From Collimonas pratensis (lineage in GTDB: Bacteria > Pseudomonadota > Gammaproteobacteria > Burkholderiales > Burkholderiaceae_D), in assembly GCF_001584185.1 (NCBI RefSeq), contig NZ_CP013234.1, positions 1-64,000 on the forward strand: a stretch of 64,000 nt of DNA. Reading direction: 5' to 3'. Position numbers and translations under genes: made by a program. The notes under the pieces are model-generated. The model did no database searches. It was given only the letters and a program-made list of their open reading frames with translations, and was not told the DNA's origin. Position 1 is the stretch's first letter. Every line of letters starts with the position of its first letter. Positions 36,657 to 45,001 of this stretch are shown piece after piece.

Positions 36657-38603
36657 ATGAAAAATTTCAGATCGCAATCAATCCGGCTCGGCGTCATCGC
36701 CGCTGCCGCGGCCAGCCTGGTGATGCTCGCCTCCTGCGGCGATTCCGATAGCGGCATCGGCAAAAGCGTTTCCAATGCATCCAACGTGCAGAAGCGGCCC
36801 AATATTCTCTACATCATGGCGGACGATCTCGGCTACTCCGATATCCATGCCTTCGGTGGCGAAATCAATACGCCGAATCTCGATGCGCTGGTCGGCAGCG
36901 GCCGCATCCTGACCAACCACCACACCGGCACGGTGTGCGCGATCACACGTTCGATGCTGATTTCCGGCACTGACCATCACCTGGTCGGCGAAGGCACCAT
37001 GGGCGTGCCGACCGATGAACGTAAAGGCCTGCCGGGCTATGAAGGTTATCTGAACGATCGCGCGCTGTCGGTGGCGCAGTTGCTGAAGGATGGCGGTTAC
37101 CACACCTATATGGCTGGCAAGTGGCACATCGGCTCGGGGATTCCCGGCAGCCCGTCCGGCGGCGGCCAGACTCCCGACCAGTGGGGCTTCGAGCACAGCT
37201 ACGCCTTGCTGGGCGGCGCTGCCACCAATCACTTTGCGCACGAGCCAGCCGGTTCAAAAAACTACACCGAGGACGGCAAGTATGTGCAGCCCGGCCAGCC
37301 TGGGCAACCGGGCGGCAGCGGCGGCAGTCCGGCGATCTTCTACTCCACCGATTTCTATACCCAGCGCCTGATTTCCTATATCGATTCCAACAAGGCCGAC
37401 GGCAAGCCGTTCTTTGCCTACGCCGCGTTCACCTCGCCGCATTGGCCGCTGCAGGTGCCCGAGCCTTACCTGCATAATTACAGCGGCAAGTACGACCAGG
37501 GCTACGACGCCATCCGCAATGCGCGCATCGCCCGCCAGAAGACGCTGGGTATCATCCCGGCCGATTTCACGCCGTTCGCCGGCGTGCCGGAGAAGCTGGC
37601 GCAGTCGCCTGCCACGGTCAACAACGGCACCGCCAACGCCAAATATATCAGCGCCGTGCACAGCGCTGCGCAAGGCTATTCGGACTACGGTCCGGGTGTG
37701 GTCGACAAGGCCTGGGACAGCCTGTCGCCGGCGGAAAAGAAAGCGCAGGCGCGCTATATGGAAATCTACGCCGGCATGGTGGAAAACCTCGACCACAACA
37801 TCGGCCTGCTGGTGCAGCACCTGAAGGATATCGGCGCCTACGACAATACCTTCATCATGTTCCAGTCGGACAATGGCGCGGAAGGCTGGCCTATCGATTC
37901 CGGCGCCGATCCTACCGCCACCGATACTGCCAATGCCGCCAATCCTGTGTATGCAGCGCTCGGCAGCGACAACGGTTTGCAGAATGCGCAGCGCCTGCAA
38001 TACGGCTTGCGCTGGGCCGAAGTCAGCGCCACGCCGTTTCGCCTGACCAAGGGCTACGCTACCGAAGGCGGAGTGTCGACGCCGCTGGTGGTGCACCTGC
38101 CTGGCCAGACCACGCAGCTGCCGACTTTGCGGCCATTTACCCATGTGACCGACAACACCGCGACCTTCCTGGCTGTGGCTCAGATCGCTGCGCCCGCTAC
38201 GCCGGCCCCGCCGCTGTTCAATAGCCTGACCGGCGCTGACCAGAACAAGGGCAAGGTGGTCTACAACAACCGCTATGTCTATCCGATCACCGGCCAGTCG
38301 CTGCTGCCTTTGCTCAACGGTACGGCGACCGGCCTGGTGCATGCCACGCCGTTCGGCGACGAAGCCTACGGCCGCGGCTATCTGCGCAGCAGCGACGGCC
38401 AATGGAAGGCCCTGTGGACTGAACCGCCCAACGGACCGCTGGATGGTCACTGGGAATTGTTCAATCTCGCCACCGATCGCGGCGAGAACAATGATGTCTC
38501 GACGCAGAATCCCTCAATCATCAGCAGCCTGGTCCAGCAGTGGAACAGCTACATGAGCGGCGTCGGCGGCGTCGAACCGCTGCGCCCGCGCGGCTATTAT
38601 TGA
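36657..38603 (+). CDS. Exported lipoprotein arylsulfatase with atypical CxIxR motif
   Basis: From the ATG at 36657 this is a 648-residue sulfatase. The signal ends in a lipobox (LASC near residue 24). Metal-binding MADDLGYSDIHAFGG lies near residue 50, AGKWHIGSG near 156, and MFQSDNGAEGW near 400. The site that is normally C-x-P-x-R, where Cys (or Ser) becomes formylglycine, reads Cys94-Ala-Ile-Thr-Arg98; Ile replaces the near-invariant Pro. The surrounding HTGTVC and SMLISGTDHHL are otherwise standard. The next gene, 7 bases downstream, encodes an FGE-type enzyme that would activate it. Confidence 0.92.
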   Translation: MKNFRSQSIRLGVIAAAAASLVMLASCGDSDSGIGKSVSNASNVQKRPNILYIMADDLGYSDIHAFGGEINTPNLDALVGSGRILTNHHTGTVCAITRSMLISGTDHHLVGEGTMGVPTDERKGLPGYEGYLNDRALSVAQLLKDGGYHTYMAGKWHIGSGIPGSPSGGGQTPDQWGFEHSYALLGGAATNHFAHEPAGSKNYTEDGKYVQPGQPGQPGGSGGSPAIFYSTDFYTQRLISYIDSNKADGKPFFAYAAFTSPHWPLQVPEPYLHNYSGKYDQGYDAIRNARIARQKTLGIIPADFTPFAGVPEKLAQSPATVNNGTANAKYISAVHSAAQGYSDYGPGVVDKAWDSLSPAEKKAQARYMEIYAGMVENLDHNIGLLVQHLKDIGAYDNTFIMFQSDNGAEGWPIDSGADPTATDTANAANPVYAALGSDNGLQNAQRLQYGLRWAEVSATPFRLTKGYATEGGVSTPLVVHLPGQTTQLPTLRPFTHVTDNTATFLAVAQIAAPATPAPPLFNSLTGADQNKGKVVYNNRYVYPITGQSLLPLLNGTATGLVHATPFGDEAYGRGYLRSSDGQWKALWTEPPNGPLDGHWELFNLATDRGENNDVSTQNPSIISSLVQQWNSYMSGVGGVEPLRPRGYY

Positions 38604-38610
38604 GCGCGCC

Positions 38611-39651
38611 ATGGCGATCAAGCTCTGGCTGATAGGCACGGCGACGCTTGCCGCCGGCGTGCTGGCGGCGGCGTTGACGACATCGCTGGCAGCCGCCGGT
38701 AGCGAAGGGGTTGACCGTCTGAACCGCAGCCGTTCGCTGGCGGCGCTCGGTTCTGAGCCCCAATGTGAAGCCTATTCCGGCTTGCCGGCGCACTGGCGCA
38801 GCGATGCTCAGGCCGGCATGGTGCATCTGCACGGCGGCGAGTTCGTGCTGGGCAGCAGCGCTGGCTATGAAGACGAACGGCCGGCCGGCGATGGCAAGAC
38901 CAAGGTGGGCGGCTTCTGGATCGACCAGACCGATGTCACTAATGCCCAGTTTGCGTCCTTCGTCAAAGCTACCGGCTACATCAGCGACGCCGAACGGCAA
39001 GGCGGTGGCGCGGTATTCCATCAGCCAACGCTGGAAGAACTGAATGCACGGCCGCTGGCCTGGTGGCGCTGGGTGGCGGGCGCTTCCTGGCGCCATCCGC
39101 AAGGACCGGCCAGCGACCTGTCCGGCCTCGCCAGCCAGCCGGTCACGCTGGTGACGCAGGCTGATGCGCTGGCCTACGCGCGCTGGCTGGGACGCGATCT
39201 GCCGAGCGAAGCAGAATGGGAATATGCCGGCAAGGCCGGCCACGATGGCGCCGAGCTTGACACGGCGCCGCGCGATGCCCATGGCAAGCCGACCGCCAAT
39301 TACTGGCAAGGCGTATTTCCTCTGGTGAACAACAATGAAGACGGCCACGTCGGCCTGTCCCCGGTCGGCTGCTATGCAGCAAACGACTTCAAACTTTACG
39401 ATATGGTTGGCAACGCATGGGAATGGACCAAGGATGTTTACAGCGGCCCGCATCAGTCGCACAGCAATGGCGATACCGCCTCGGTGGCGCCGGCCGGCCG
39501 CCGCCACAATACGCCGATGGTGATCAAGGGCGGTTCCTTCCTGTGCGCGCGCGACTATTGCGTACGCTATCGCGCTTCCTCGCGCGAACAGCAGGAAGCC
39601 GACTTGCCGGCCTCGCATATCGGCTTTCGCACCATCCTGCGCGACAGCTGA
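38611..39651 (+). CDS. Exported formylglycine-generating enzyme homologue
   Basis: This 346-residue protein has a signal or anchor helix (WLIGTATLAAGVLAAALTTSLAAA) followed by an FGE/SUMF1 domain: GMVHLHGGEFVLGSS near residue 70, DQTDVTNAQFASFVKATGY near 110, LPSEAEWEYAGKAG near 195, and VGNAWEWTKDVY near 270. Both redox cysteines of the FGE active site are present, Cys312 and Cys317 in GGSFLCARDYCVRYR. FGE oxidises the target Cys of sulfatases to formylglycine. Export of an FGE is unusual for bacteria and fits the exported sulfatase immediately upstream. Confidence 0.9.
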   Translation: MAIKLWLIGTATLAAGVLAAALTTSLAAAGSEGVDRLNRSRSLAALGSEPQCEAYSGLPAHWRSDAQAGMVHLHGGEFVLGSSAGYEDERPAGDGKTKVGGFWIDQTDVTNAQFASFVKATGYISDAERQGGGAVFHQPTLEELNARPLAWWRWVAGASWRHPQGPASDLSGLASQPVTLVTQADALAYARWLGRDLPSEAEWEYAGKAGHDGAELDTAPRDAHGKPTANYWQGVFPLVNNNEDGHVGLSPVGCYAANDFKLYDMVGNAWEWTKDVYSGPHQSHSNGDTASVAPAGRRHNTPMVIKGGSFLCARDYCVRYRASSREQQEADLPASHIGFRTILRDS

Positions 39652-39665
39652 GCCTGGTCTTTGGA

Positions 39666-40418
39666 TTGCTGCTGGTGCAGTATGCGTTTGCCGCCGCACC
39701 AGTGCCACAGCTGTTCAGGATCGGCGTGACGCCCGGCGTGCATGCGGAAATCCTTGAACAGGTGCGCAGCGTTGCGCAGACGCAGGGTCTGCCGCTGGAC
39801 GTTGTCATATTCGCGGATAAGACAGATATAGACGCAGCACTGGCAGCGCACAAGCTGGACGCCGCCAGCTTCGAAGATGGCCAAAGCTTCGAGGCAAAGC
39901 GCCAGCGTGATGGTTTGGCCAACGCCGGCAGCACGGTGACGCTGCCGATGGCGATCTATTCGCGCCAGCTGCAGAACTTGACGCAATTGCAGCGCGGCGC
40001 CAGCATAGCGATTCCGGCCGATGCCGCCGGCGCCGCACGGGCGCTGGTCTTGCTGCAGAATTTCACTTTGCTGACCTTCAATGACCGCGCCGGCCTGCAC
40101 GCCACGCCGGCCGACATCACCAGCAACCGGCTGCGCCTGAAAATCATCCAGCTGCCGCGCCAGCGCCTGTACGGTGCGCTGGACAAGGTGGCGTTCGCGG
40201 TGATCGACAGCAGCGACGCCCTCCGCGTCGGCCTCTATCCGGCGCGCGACAGCCTCGGCATCGAAGACGCCCGTTCGCCCTGGCAAGGTGTGCTGGCAGT
40301 GCGCGCTGCCGATCGCGCGCAGCCATGGGTAAAGCAGCTGCTGGCAGCCTATCATTCGGAAGCGGTGGCGCATTTCATCCTGACACGCTACCAGGATTCG
40401 GTGCGGCGGCCATGGTGA
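39666..40418 (+). CDS. MetQ/NlpA-like periplasmic binding protein
   Basis: About 250 residues from a TTG at 39666. No ATG is in a good position, and the true start may lie up to 18 bases upstream, overlapping the FGE stop. A short signal-like segment ends AFAAAP. The mature part IGVTPGVHAEILEQVRSVAQTQGLPLDVVIFADKTDIDAALAAHKLDAASFEDGQSFEAKRQ fits the methionine-binding MetQ/NlpA fold. No MetN or MetI partner genes adjoin. It overlaps the next gene by 7 bases, so the sulfatase, FGE, this protein and the cysteine-cluster protein form one apparent operon. Confidence 0.75.
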   Translation: MLLVQYAFAAAPVPQLFRIGVTPGVHAEILEQVRSVAQTQGLPLDVVIFADKTDIDAALAAHKLDAASFEDGQSFEAKRQRDGLANAGSTVTLPMAIYSRQLQNLTQLQRGASIAIPADAAGAARALVLLQNFTLLTFNDRAGLHATPADITSNRLRLKIIQLPRQRLYGALDKVAFAVIDSSDALRVGLYPARDSLGIEDARSPWQGVLAVRAADRAQPWVKQLLAAYHSEAVAHFILTRYQDSVRRPW

Positions 40419-41362
40419 ACAGCTACGCCTTCGGCTGCACGGCTTGCGGCAAATGCTGCAACAGCCCGCCGGCGATGGCCTTGCCTGAACTGTTCCGTCA
40501 CCGCGACCTGTTCGTCGGCTGCCTGGCGATCAGCCGCACGCCGCGCCGGCGCAGCGGCGAACGCTTGCGCGTCGGCCGTGAGGAGCATGTACTGAGCGCC
40601 AGCGATGCGGCTGCCTGCGACACGCTGGGAGAGACCTTGCTGCATGGCGCCGCCAATCGCCACGGCGTTTTCTTTAACCTGGTGGCGCAAGGCTATGACT
40701 ACCCTTCCCTGGCGCGCTGTCCCGCCCTGCAGGAGGATGGCTTGTGCGCCATCCATGCCAGCGGCAAGCCGCTGCAATGCGCAGTCGTGCCGCTTGATCC
40801 CTTGCTGCCGGATAGCTTGCAGCATCTGGCCCTGGCCGGACGCAGCATCGGCGCCGCGTATATCGGCGCTGAGTGCATCCAGGCCGGGGAACGCAGCGGC
40901 ATGGCGACACTGGTTGGCGATGGCGAGATCCATGATGCGGCGGCGCGCGAGGTCATTGCGCACCGCCGCTGGATGCTGGCGCAGGAACACGAACTATGGG
41001 GGCGCGCGGTATTTGCGTCCTTGCGCAGGGAGCTGTTCGATGCGCAGGACGTGCTGGGCCGGATTCCTGCGGATGGTTTCTTGAGCATTTCGATCGCGCC
41101 GGCCTTGCTTGCCGTGGCCGGCGTTTCAGAGCGTTGCCGTCAGTTGTCGCTGACCTATATCGATAGCCAGCTGGCGCTGATCGAAAAGACGATTGCCCAG
41201 GCGCTGCTGCGCCGGCGTCTGGATGAGCGACCGCATACGCGGGAACTGCGGGGATTTTCCGAGGCTTACCTGCGTGCGCGCGCAGCGTTGGTGTTGGCGT
41301 CACCGCCGCAGACGATGCCCATGGCCGCAGCGCAACGCTTCGAAGCTTACCTGGCCGCCTGA
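40412..41362 (+). CDS. YkgJ-type cysteine-cluster protein
   Basis: From the ATG at 40412 this gives 316 residues. The N-terminal CTACGKCCNSPPAMALPEL matches the CxxCGxCC motif of the YkgJ/FliB-like metal-binding family. Further cysteines occur in LARCPALQEDGLCAIHASGKPLQCAVVP, near residues 100-125, as in this family. Proteins of this type bind zinc or an iron-sulfur cluster; some methylate flagellin. It overlaps the MetQ-like gene and probably belongs to the sulfatase operon, although a link to sulfatase maturation is only conjecture. Confidence 0.85.
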   Translation: MVNSYAFGCTACGKCCNSPPAMALPELFRHRDLFVGCLAISRTPRRRSGERLRVGREEHVLSASDAAACDTLGETLLHGAANRHGVFFNLVAQGYDYPSLARCPALQEDGLCAIHASGKPLQCAVVPLDPLLPDSLQHLALAGRSIGAAYIGAECIQAGERSGMATLVGDGEIHDAAAREVIAHRRWMLAQEHELWGRAVFASLRRELFDAQDVLGRIPADGFLSISIAPALLAVAGVSERCRQLSLTYIDSQLALIEKTIAQALLRRRLDERPHTRELRGFSEAYLRARAALVLASPPQTMPMAAAQRFEAYLAA

Positions 41363-41363
41363 C

Positions 41364-42089
41364 TCAAGGCAGCGTTTCGGTTTTGTCCGTCGTCGGCAAG
41401 GCCGCCGCGCTCAGCACGGCGTCGCGCTTGTCCAGCAAATGCTGGCGCAGTACTGCGGCCAGCCGCTTGCCGTCGCGCGCTTCCAGCGCTTTCACCATTT
41501 CGTCATGGTCGTGCGCTGCGCTATCCCATTTGTGCGGCTGGAAGTTGGACTTGAAGCGCAAAGCTTGCAGGCGCCGGTTCAAGGTCAGGTAAGTCTGGCG
41601 CAGCACCGAATTGCGGGCGGCGTCGTTGATCTTGTCGTGGATCGCCTGGTTGCGGCTGTAATAGCCGGGCAGGTCGTTCTGCGCCTTGCAGGCCAGCATC
41701 GCATAGTGCAGGGCCTTGATCTCGGCCAGTTCGACCGGCGTGATGCGGTCGCAGGCCAGCTCGCCCGACATGGCTTCCAGGCCGCTCATCAGCTCGAAGG
41801 TTTCCCAGATTTCGGTTTCCGTCATCTTCGATACCGAAGCGCCGCGGTTCGGCGATATCTCTATCAAGCCTTCGGCCGCCAATACCTTCAGCGCTTCACG
41901 CAGCGGCGTGCGCGATATGCCCAGGGTTTCGCACAGCTCCCGCTCATTCAGCTTGGTGCCCGGCGTCAGCACCGCTTCGACGATCAGGTTGCGCAAGTGG
42001 TCCACCACCGTGTCATGCAAACGCTGACGTTCCAGTTTCGGCACCAGCGGCGCGGCTTTTGTTTCTTCGCCAATTATCGCATTTTGCAT
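41364..42089 (-). CDS. GntR-family regulator (FCD type)
   Basis: This 241-residue regulator has an N-terminal winged helix (NLIVEAVLTPGTKLNERELCETLGISRTPLREALKVLAAEGLIEI, residues 32-78). The C-terminal FCD domain has metal ligands in ELMSGLEAMSGELACDRITP and HYAMLACKAQNDLPGYYSRNQAIHDKINDA. FCD regulators sense organic acids. Its start codon lies inside a palindrome identical, in inverted orientation, to one ahead of the divergent aminotransferase gene, which argues strongly that it represses both itself and the cluster at 42351-48851. Confidence 0.95.
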   Translation of the reverse strand: MQNAIIGEETKAAPLVPKLERQRLHDTVVDHLRNLIVEAVLTPGTKLNERELCETLGISRTPLREALKVLAAEGLIEISPNRGASVSKMTETEIWETFELMSGLEAMSGELACDRITPVELAEIKALHYAMLACKAQNDLPGYYSRNQAIHDKINDAARNSVLRQTYLTLNRRLQALRFKSNFQPHKWDSAAHDHDEMVKALEARDGKRLAAVLRQHLLDKRDAVLSAAALPTTDKTETLP

Positions 42090-42096
42090 TCAAAAT
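42081..42096. promoter_or_regulatory. GntR operator at the regulator's own start
   Basis: ATTTTGCATTCAAAAT covers the gntR start codon (42087-42089, minus strand). It is the exact reverse complement of the site at 42310-42325, and its arms ATTTTG/CAAAAT are themselves palindromic. Binding here would block translation initiation or transcription of the regulator. Confidence 0.7.
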
Positions 42097-42309
42097 CCTT
42101 TTCTACGCGTTAATCCCTATTTTAACATCAAACCTGGCGCTCAAGAATTCTTGCCTGGAGAGGCACGAATGTGAATGTAAATATGCAGAAAAAGGTGAAT
42201 AAATTCAAAAATACGACTGTTTTTGCCGTTTTTTCTGATTAAAAGGCCGATCCCTGAAGTCGGATAATCGCAAAAAGTCCTTTACGTCCGGAATCCTGAC
42301 TGCTAAAGT

Positions 42310-42325
42310 ATTTTGAATGCAAAAT
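42310..42325. promoter_or_regulatory. GntR operator ahead of the catabolic cluster
   Basis: ATTTTGAATGCAAAAT lies 26-41 bases upstream of the aminotransferase ATG at 42351, near the expected promoter or start site. It is identical in inverted orientation to the site overlapping the regulator's own start. Confidence 0.7.
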
Positions 42326-42350
42326 ACAATTTGTTCAAAAGGAGACGTAA

Positions 42351-43568
42351 ATGTTGACACTAAACTTCCATCCGGCCGGCCGTCATTTCCTGCAAATCCC
42401 GGGCCCGAGCCCGGTGCCGGACCGCATCCTGCGCGCCATGAGCTACCCCACCATCGACCATCGCGGCCCGGAATTCGGCGCCCTCGGTCTGCAGGTGCTG
42501 GCCGGCATCAAGAAGATCTTCAAGACTGAACAGCCGGTGGTGATCTACCCGGCCTCCGGTACCGGCGCCTGGGAAGCGGCGCTGACCAATACCTTGAGCG
42601 CCGGCGATACCGTGCTGATGTATGAAACCGGCCATTTCGCCACGCTCTGGAAAAAGATGGCGGAAGCGCTGGGCCTGAAGCCGGAGTTCCTCGGCTTGCC
42701 CGGCATCGAAGGCTGGCGCCAGGGCGCCCAGGCTGACCGCATCGAAGCGCGCCTGCGCCAGGACCGCGAGCACCAGATCAAGGCGGTGTGCGTGGTGCAT
42801 AACGAAACCTCGACCGGCGTCACCTCCGACATTGCCGCCGTACGCCGCGCGATCGACGCCGCCGGCCATCCAGCCTTGCTGATCGTCGATACCATTTCCG
42901 GCCTGGCCTCGGTCGATTACCGGCATGACGAATGGGGCGTCGACGTCACCGTCTCCGGTTCGCAAAAGGGTTTGATGCTGCCGCCGGGCATCAGCTTCAA
43001 CGCGGTATCGCAGAAAGCCATTGCAGCCAGCAAGAGCGCCAGGCTGCCGAAAGCATTCTGGGACTGGACCGACATCATCGAAATGAACCAGAGCGGCTAC
43101 TGGCCCTACACGCCTAACACTAATTTGTTATACGGCTTGTCGGAAGCGCTCGACATGATCCTCGGCGAGGGGCTGGACAATGTCTTCGCCCGCCATCAAC
43201 GCCTGGCCAGCGCCTGCCGCGCCGCGGTGCGCGCCTGGGGCCTGGAGATCCAGTGCGCCGATCCTGCGTTGTACTCGCCGGTGCTGACCGGCGTCATGAC
43301 GCCGCCTGGCTTCGACGCCGATGCGATCCGCAAGACCATCTATGAAAACTTCAACATGTCGCTCGGCACCGGCCTCGGGAAAATGAAGGGCGGCATGTTC
43401 CGCATCGGCCACCTGGGCGAAGCCAACGACCTGACATTGATGGCGACGCTGGCAGGCTGCGAGATGGGCCTGAAACTGGCAGGCGTGCCGCTGGCCGGCA
43501 GCGGCGTGGTGGCGGCGATGGACAACCTGGCCGCGCAAAAGAGCAAACCGGTATTGAAAGCAGCATAG
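42351..43568 (+). CDS. Class V aminotransferase, serine/alanine-glyoxylate type
   Basis: This 405-residue PLP enzyme has the family start FLQIPGPSPVPDRILRAM, the substrate-region YPASGTGAWEAALTN near residue 64, VVHNETSTGVTSDI near 147, and the PLP-lysine in VSGSQKGLMLPPGI near 200. It belongs to the serine-glyoxylate/alanine-glyoxylate/ureidoglycine-glyoxylate aminotransferases. Which amino donor it uses cannot be read from sequence. GGAG precedes the ATG. It is the first gene of the GntR-controlled cluster, transcribed with the MFS, hydratase and dehydrogenase genes. Confidence 0.92.
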   Translation: MLTLNFHPAGRHFLQIPGPSPVPDRILRAMSYPTIDHRGPEFGALGLQVLAGIKKIFKTEQPVVIYPASGTGAWEAALTNTLSAGDTVLMYETGHFATLWKKMAEALGLKPEFLGLPGIEGWRQGAQADRIEARLRQDREHQIKAVCVVHNETSTGVTSDIAAVRRAIDAAGHPALLIVDTISGLASVDYRHDEWGVDVTVSGSQKGLMLPPGISFNAVSQKAIAASKSARLPKAFWDWTDIIEMNQSGYWPYTPNTNLLYGLSEALDMILGEGLDNVFARHQRLASACRAAVRAWGLEIQCADPALYSPVLTGVMTPPGFDADAIRKTIYENFNMSLGTGLGKMKGGMFRIGHLGEANDLTLMATLAGCEMGLKLAGVPLAGSGVVAAMDNLAAQKSKPVLKAA

Positions 43569-43676
43569 AAAGCGAAACAGCAGAAAGCGCTCCGGCACCG
43601 TCCCTCAGAGGACGGGCGGAGCAAGGATCACGATGTCCTGCGGCGTTTGCCGGCCACCATAATATTGGAGACAACA

Positions 43677-44960
43677 ATGAAACACCTGCGTTTGCGCGCG
43701 ACCACGGTCGTGCTGATCATGTTATGCCTGATGTATTTCATCACCTACCTGGACCGCGTCAACGTCAGCACCGCCGCGGCGGGATTCGGCAAAGAATTCG
43801 ATCTGTCGAAAACCCAGATCGGCCTGGTGTTTTCCGCGTTTGCCTACCCCTACCTGGTGTTCCAGATCATCGGCGGCTGGGTCAGCGACAAGTTCGGCGC
43901 CAAGCGCACCCTGATCTATTGCGGCATATTGTGGGGCATTGCCACCATCCTGACCGGCTTTGCCGGCGGCCTGTTTTCGCTGCTGCTGGCGCGGCTGCTG
44001 CTGGGCCTGGGCGAAGGCGCCACCTTCCCCGCCGCCACCAGCGCCATGTCGCGCTGGGTGGCCAAGGAAAACCGCGGCTTCGCCCAGGGCATCACCCATG
44101 CCTTCGCCCGCATCGGCAATGCGGTGGCGCCGGCGCTGGTGGTGTTCATCATGGCCACCCACGGCTGGCGCGAATCCTTCTATATCTGCGGGGTGATCAG
44201 CCTGGTTTGGGTACTGGTGTGGGCATTTGTGTTTACCGAACATCCGGAAAAACATCCGCGCATCACCAAGGAAGAGCTGGCGATACTGCCGGCGGTGAAA
44301 AAAAACACGCCGAAGATTCCATGGGGACCGCTGTTCAAACGCATGCTGCCGGTGACCATCGTCTATTTCTGTTACGGCTGGACCTTGTGGCTGTTCTTGA
44401 GCTGGATTCCGCAATATTTCCTGCACAGCTACGACCTCGATATCAAGAAATCGGCGCTGTTCGCTTCCAGCGTGTTCTTCGCCGGCGTGCTCGGCGATAC
44501 CCTGGGCGGCATCGTCAGCGACAGGAACCTGAAGCGCACCGGCAACCTGAAGCGGGCGCGCAGCCAGATGGTGTCGGTCTGCATGCTGCTGACACTGTTG
44601 TCGCTGCTGCCCTTGCTAGTCACCCATAATGTTTACGTCTCGATACTTTGCCTGAGCGCCGGCTTCTTCTTTGCGGAAATGACGATCGGCCCGATGTGGG
44701 CGATCCCGATGGATATCGCTCCGCAGTACTCGGGCACCGCCAGCGGCATGATGAATACCGGCTCGGCGCTGGCGGCGATCATCTCGCCGGTGCTGTCCGG
44801 CTACTTGATCGACCGCTTCGGCAGCTGGGAACTGCCGTTTGTCGGCAGCATGATCCTGATGGGACTCGGCGTGCTGCTGGCGTTCCGCATGCAGCCCGAC
44901 AGCAAGTTCGAGCACGGCGTGGCGGATGGCGCGGCCAGTCCGGTGAAAGCCGGCGCCTGA
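43677..44960 (+). CDS. MFS transporter, anion:cation symporter family
   Basis: From the ATG at 43677 (ribosome-binding site GGAGAC) this gives 427 residues with 12 predicted membrane helices. The first-helix motif LMYFITYLDRVNVSTAAAGFGKEFDLSKTQIGLVFSAFAYPYLVFQIIGGWVSDKFGAKRT is that of the ACS family, which imports sugar acids, phthalate, tartrate and similar organic anions by proton symport. The context suggests uptake of the compound that the rest of the cluster degrades. Confidence 0.93.
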   Translation: MKHLRLRATTVVLIMLCLMYFITYLDRVNVSTAAAGFGKEFDLSKTQIGLVFSAFAYPYLVFQIIGGWVSDKFGAKRTLIYCGILWGIATILTGFAGGLFSLLLARLLLGLGEGATFPAATSAMSRWVAKENRGFAQGITHAFARIGNAVAPALVVFIMATHGWRESFYICGVISLVWVLVWAFVFTEHPEKHPRITKEELAILPAVKKNTPKIPWGPLFKRMLPVTIVYFCYGWTLWLFLSWIPQYFLHSYDLDIKKSALFASSVFFAGVLGDTLGGIVSDRNLKRTGNLKRARSQMVSVCMLLTLLSLLPLLVTHNVYVSILCLSAGFFFAEMTIGPMWAIPMDIAPQYSGTASGMMNTGSALAAIISPVLSGYLIDRFGSWELPFVGSMILMGLGVLLAFRMQPDSKFEHGVADGAASPVKAGA

Positions 44961-45001
44961 ATAGACCGGCCATGCAGGCATCGTTACAACCAAGGATTTT
45001 C

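Noticed and set aside
37254..38450. Long minus-strand frame opposite the sulfatase
   Set aside because: No domain features, and the sulfatase on the other strand has all catalytic motifs.
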